A stretch of DNA of 5,611 nucleotides from Chitinophagaceae bacterium (GTDB lineage: Bacteria > Bacteroidota > Bacteroidia > Chitinophagales > Chitinophagaceae). Where the stretch lies: contig PLEB01000261.1 of NCBI GenBank assembly GCA_003136915.1, positions 591 through 6,201 on the forward strand, written 5' to 3'. This document shows, one piece after another, positions 5,135-5,611 of the stretch; the stretch's first letter is position 1; the number at the start of each line of letters is the position of its first letter. A program made the translations under genes and the position numbers. Under the pieces are notes generated by a model. That model searched no databases. It saw nothing but the letters and a program-made list of their open reading frames with translations, and was not told where the DNA came from.

Positions 5135-5611
5135 TTATTTAACAGGAAGCCATTCCAGGCAAACAGGTGATTTAATGTTTTCAATCAAATGTTCCGGCCT
5201 GATCATTCCTGTGGTTTTATCAATTTTAAAGACCGCAATAGAGTCAGAATCCTGGTTTGCCGCCAGCAGCCAGTTACCCGTTGGATCGAGATTGATATCC
5301 CGGGGCGTTTTGCCCATCGTTTTTTCCCGCCCCACAATTGCCATAGTTTGATTTTCCTTGTCAAATCGCAATACGGTGATGCAATTTTCCCCGCGTTCAG
5401 AAATATAGATGAATTTTCCATTTTCGGAAACCCTGATCGATGCTCCACTTGGTTCTTCCTTGAATTCCTTTGGTAAAGTCTGATATGTGTTCATGGGTTC
5501 CATATGTCCGTCAGCATAACGCATCACCGTTACCGTAGCTGTTAACTCGTTTATAACATATGCAAGCATTGTTGCCGAGTGAATGGCAATATGCCTCGGG
5601 CCACTTCCTGG
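5135..5611 (-). CDS. lactonase family beta-propeller (6-phosphogluconolactonase type), C-terminal part
   Basis: The frame is open from the right edge, so 158 C-terminal residues are visible and the N-terminus lies outside the window. The in-frame ATG at 5569 is internal, because the upstream codons encode PGSGPRHIAIHSA, a hallmark of the lactonase family (PF10282, seven-bladed propeller). Later blade motifs follow: SGASIRVSENGKFIYISERG (visible residues 55-74), then GKTPRDINLDPTGNWLLAANQ (about 100-120) with DSDSIAVFKID. The end, SPVCLEWLPVK, closes the propeller. Characterised members hydrolyse 6-phosphogluconolactone in the oxidative pentose phosphate pathway, but many Bacteroidota paralogues are exported with unknown substrates. 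Without the N-terminus, location and exact substrate cannot be judged. The usual length is about 330-390 residues, so somewhat under half is seen. Confidence 0.88.
   Translation of the reverse strand, partial: PGSGPRHIAIHSATMLAYVINELTATVTVMRYADGHMEPMNTYQTLPKEFKEEPSGASIRVSENGKFIYISERGENCITVLRFDKENQTMAIVGREKTMGKTPRDINLDPTGNWLLAANQDSDSIAVFKIDKTTGMIRPEHLIENIKSPVCLEWLPVK

Noticed and set aside
5130..5476. Overlapping plus- and minus-strand ORFs within the lactonase gene
   Set aside because: They are other-frame shadows of a frame that carries several lactonase motifs.

Overview
The window looks like a piece of a Bacteroidota chromosome, probably from the Chitinophagaceae or a close relative. Four things point there: a type IX secretion (T9SS) C-terminal sorting domain on the largest protein, a Bacteroidota-type haem-binding CxxCH protein, a DUF6799 protein, and the start of a His-rich 'HHH...EFLMIFLAVTMGF' membrane protein common in that phylum. 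Most genes lack a good Shine-Dalgarno sequence, which also fits. The family-level placement is inference from protein style, not from a marker gene.

Left part (1-3207, all minus strand). Read in the direction of transcription, an 852-residue secreted, low-charge beta-rich T9SS cargo protein comes first. About 50 nt later comes a very small lipoprotein-like ORF of 33 codons (493-594) that automated calling would probably miss. Its stop codon lies 3 nt before the ATG of a membrane-anchored haem-binding protein. The last two are almost certainly co-translated if the small ORF is real. Whether the large gene belongs to the same transcript is open; only a weak hairpin separates it.

Middle (3208-4145). 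A gene-poor stretch of about 380 nt contains a 15-nt palindrome in front of the T9SS gene and a related TTGACTATCAA copy in front of a plus-strand 62-residue gene of unknown function. That gene has a 7-bp hairpin over its ribosome binding site. A convergent minus-strand 85-residue four-Cys protein of unknown function follows, with an AT-rich palindrome between the two genes that may act as a weak terminator.

Right part (4146-5611). A plus-strand remnant of the His-rich membrane protein is cut off after its first transmembrane segment, and a perfect 9-bp inverted repeat sits upstream of it. Then come a minus-strand exported DUF6799 protein and the C-terminal part of a minus-strand lactonase-family beta-propeller (6-phosphogluconolactonase type) that runs off the right edge.

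No rRNA, tRNA, CRISPR array, insertion sequence or complete mobile element was seen. I do not see a clear new multi-gene system. The most promising leads are the tiny lipoprotein coupled to the haem-binding gene, the hairpin-covered start of the 62-residue gene, and the palindromes in the intergenic regions.
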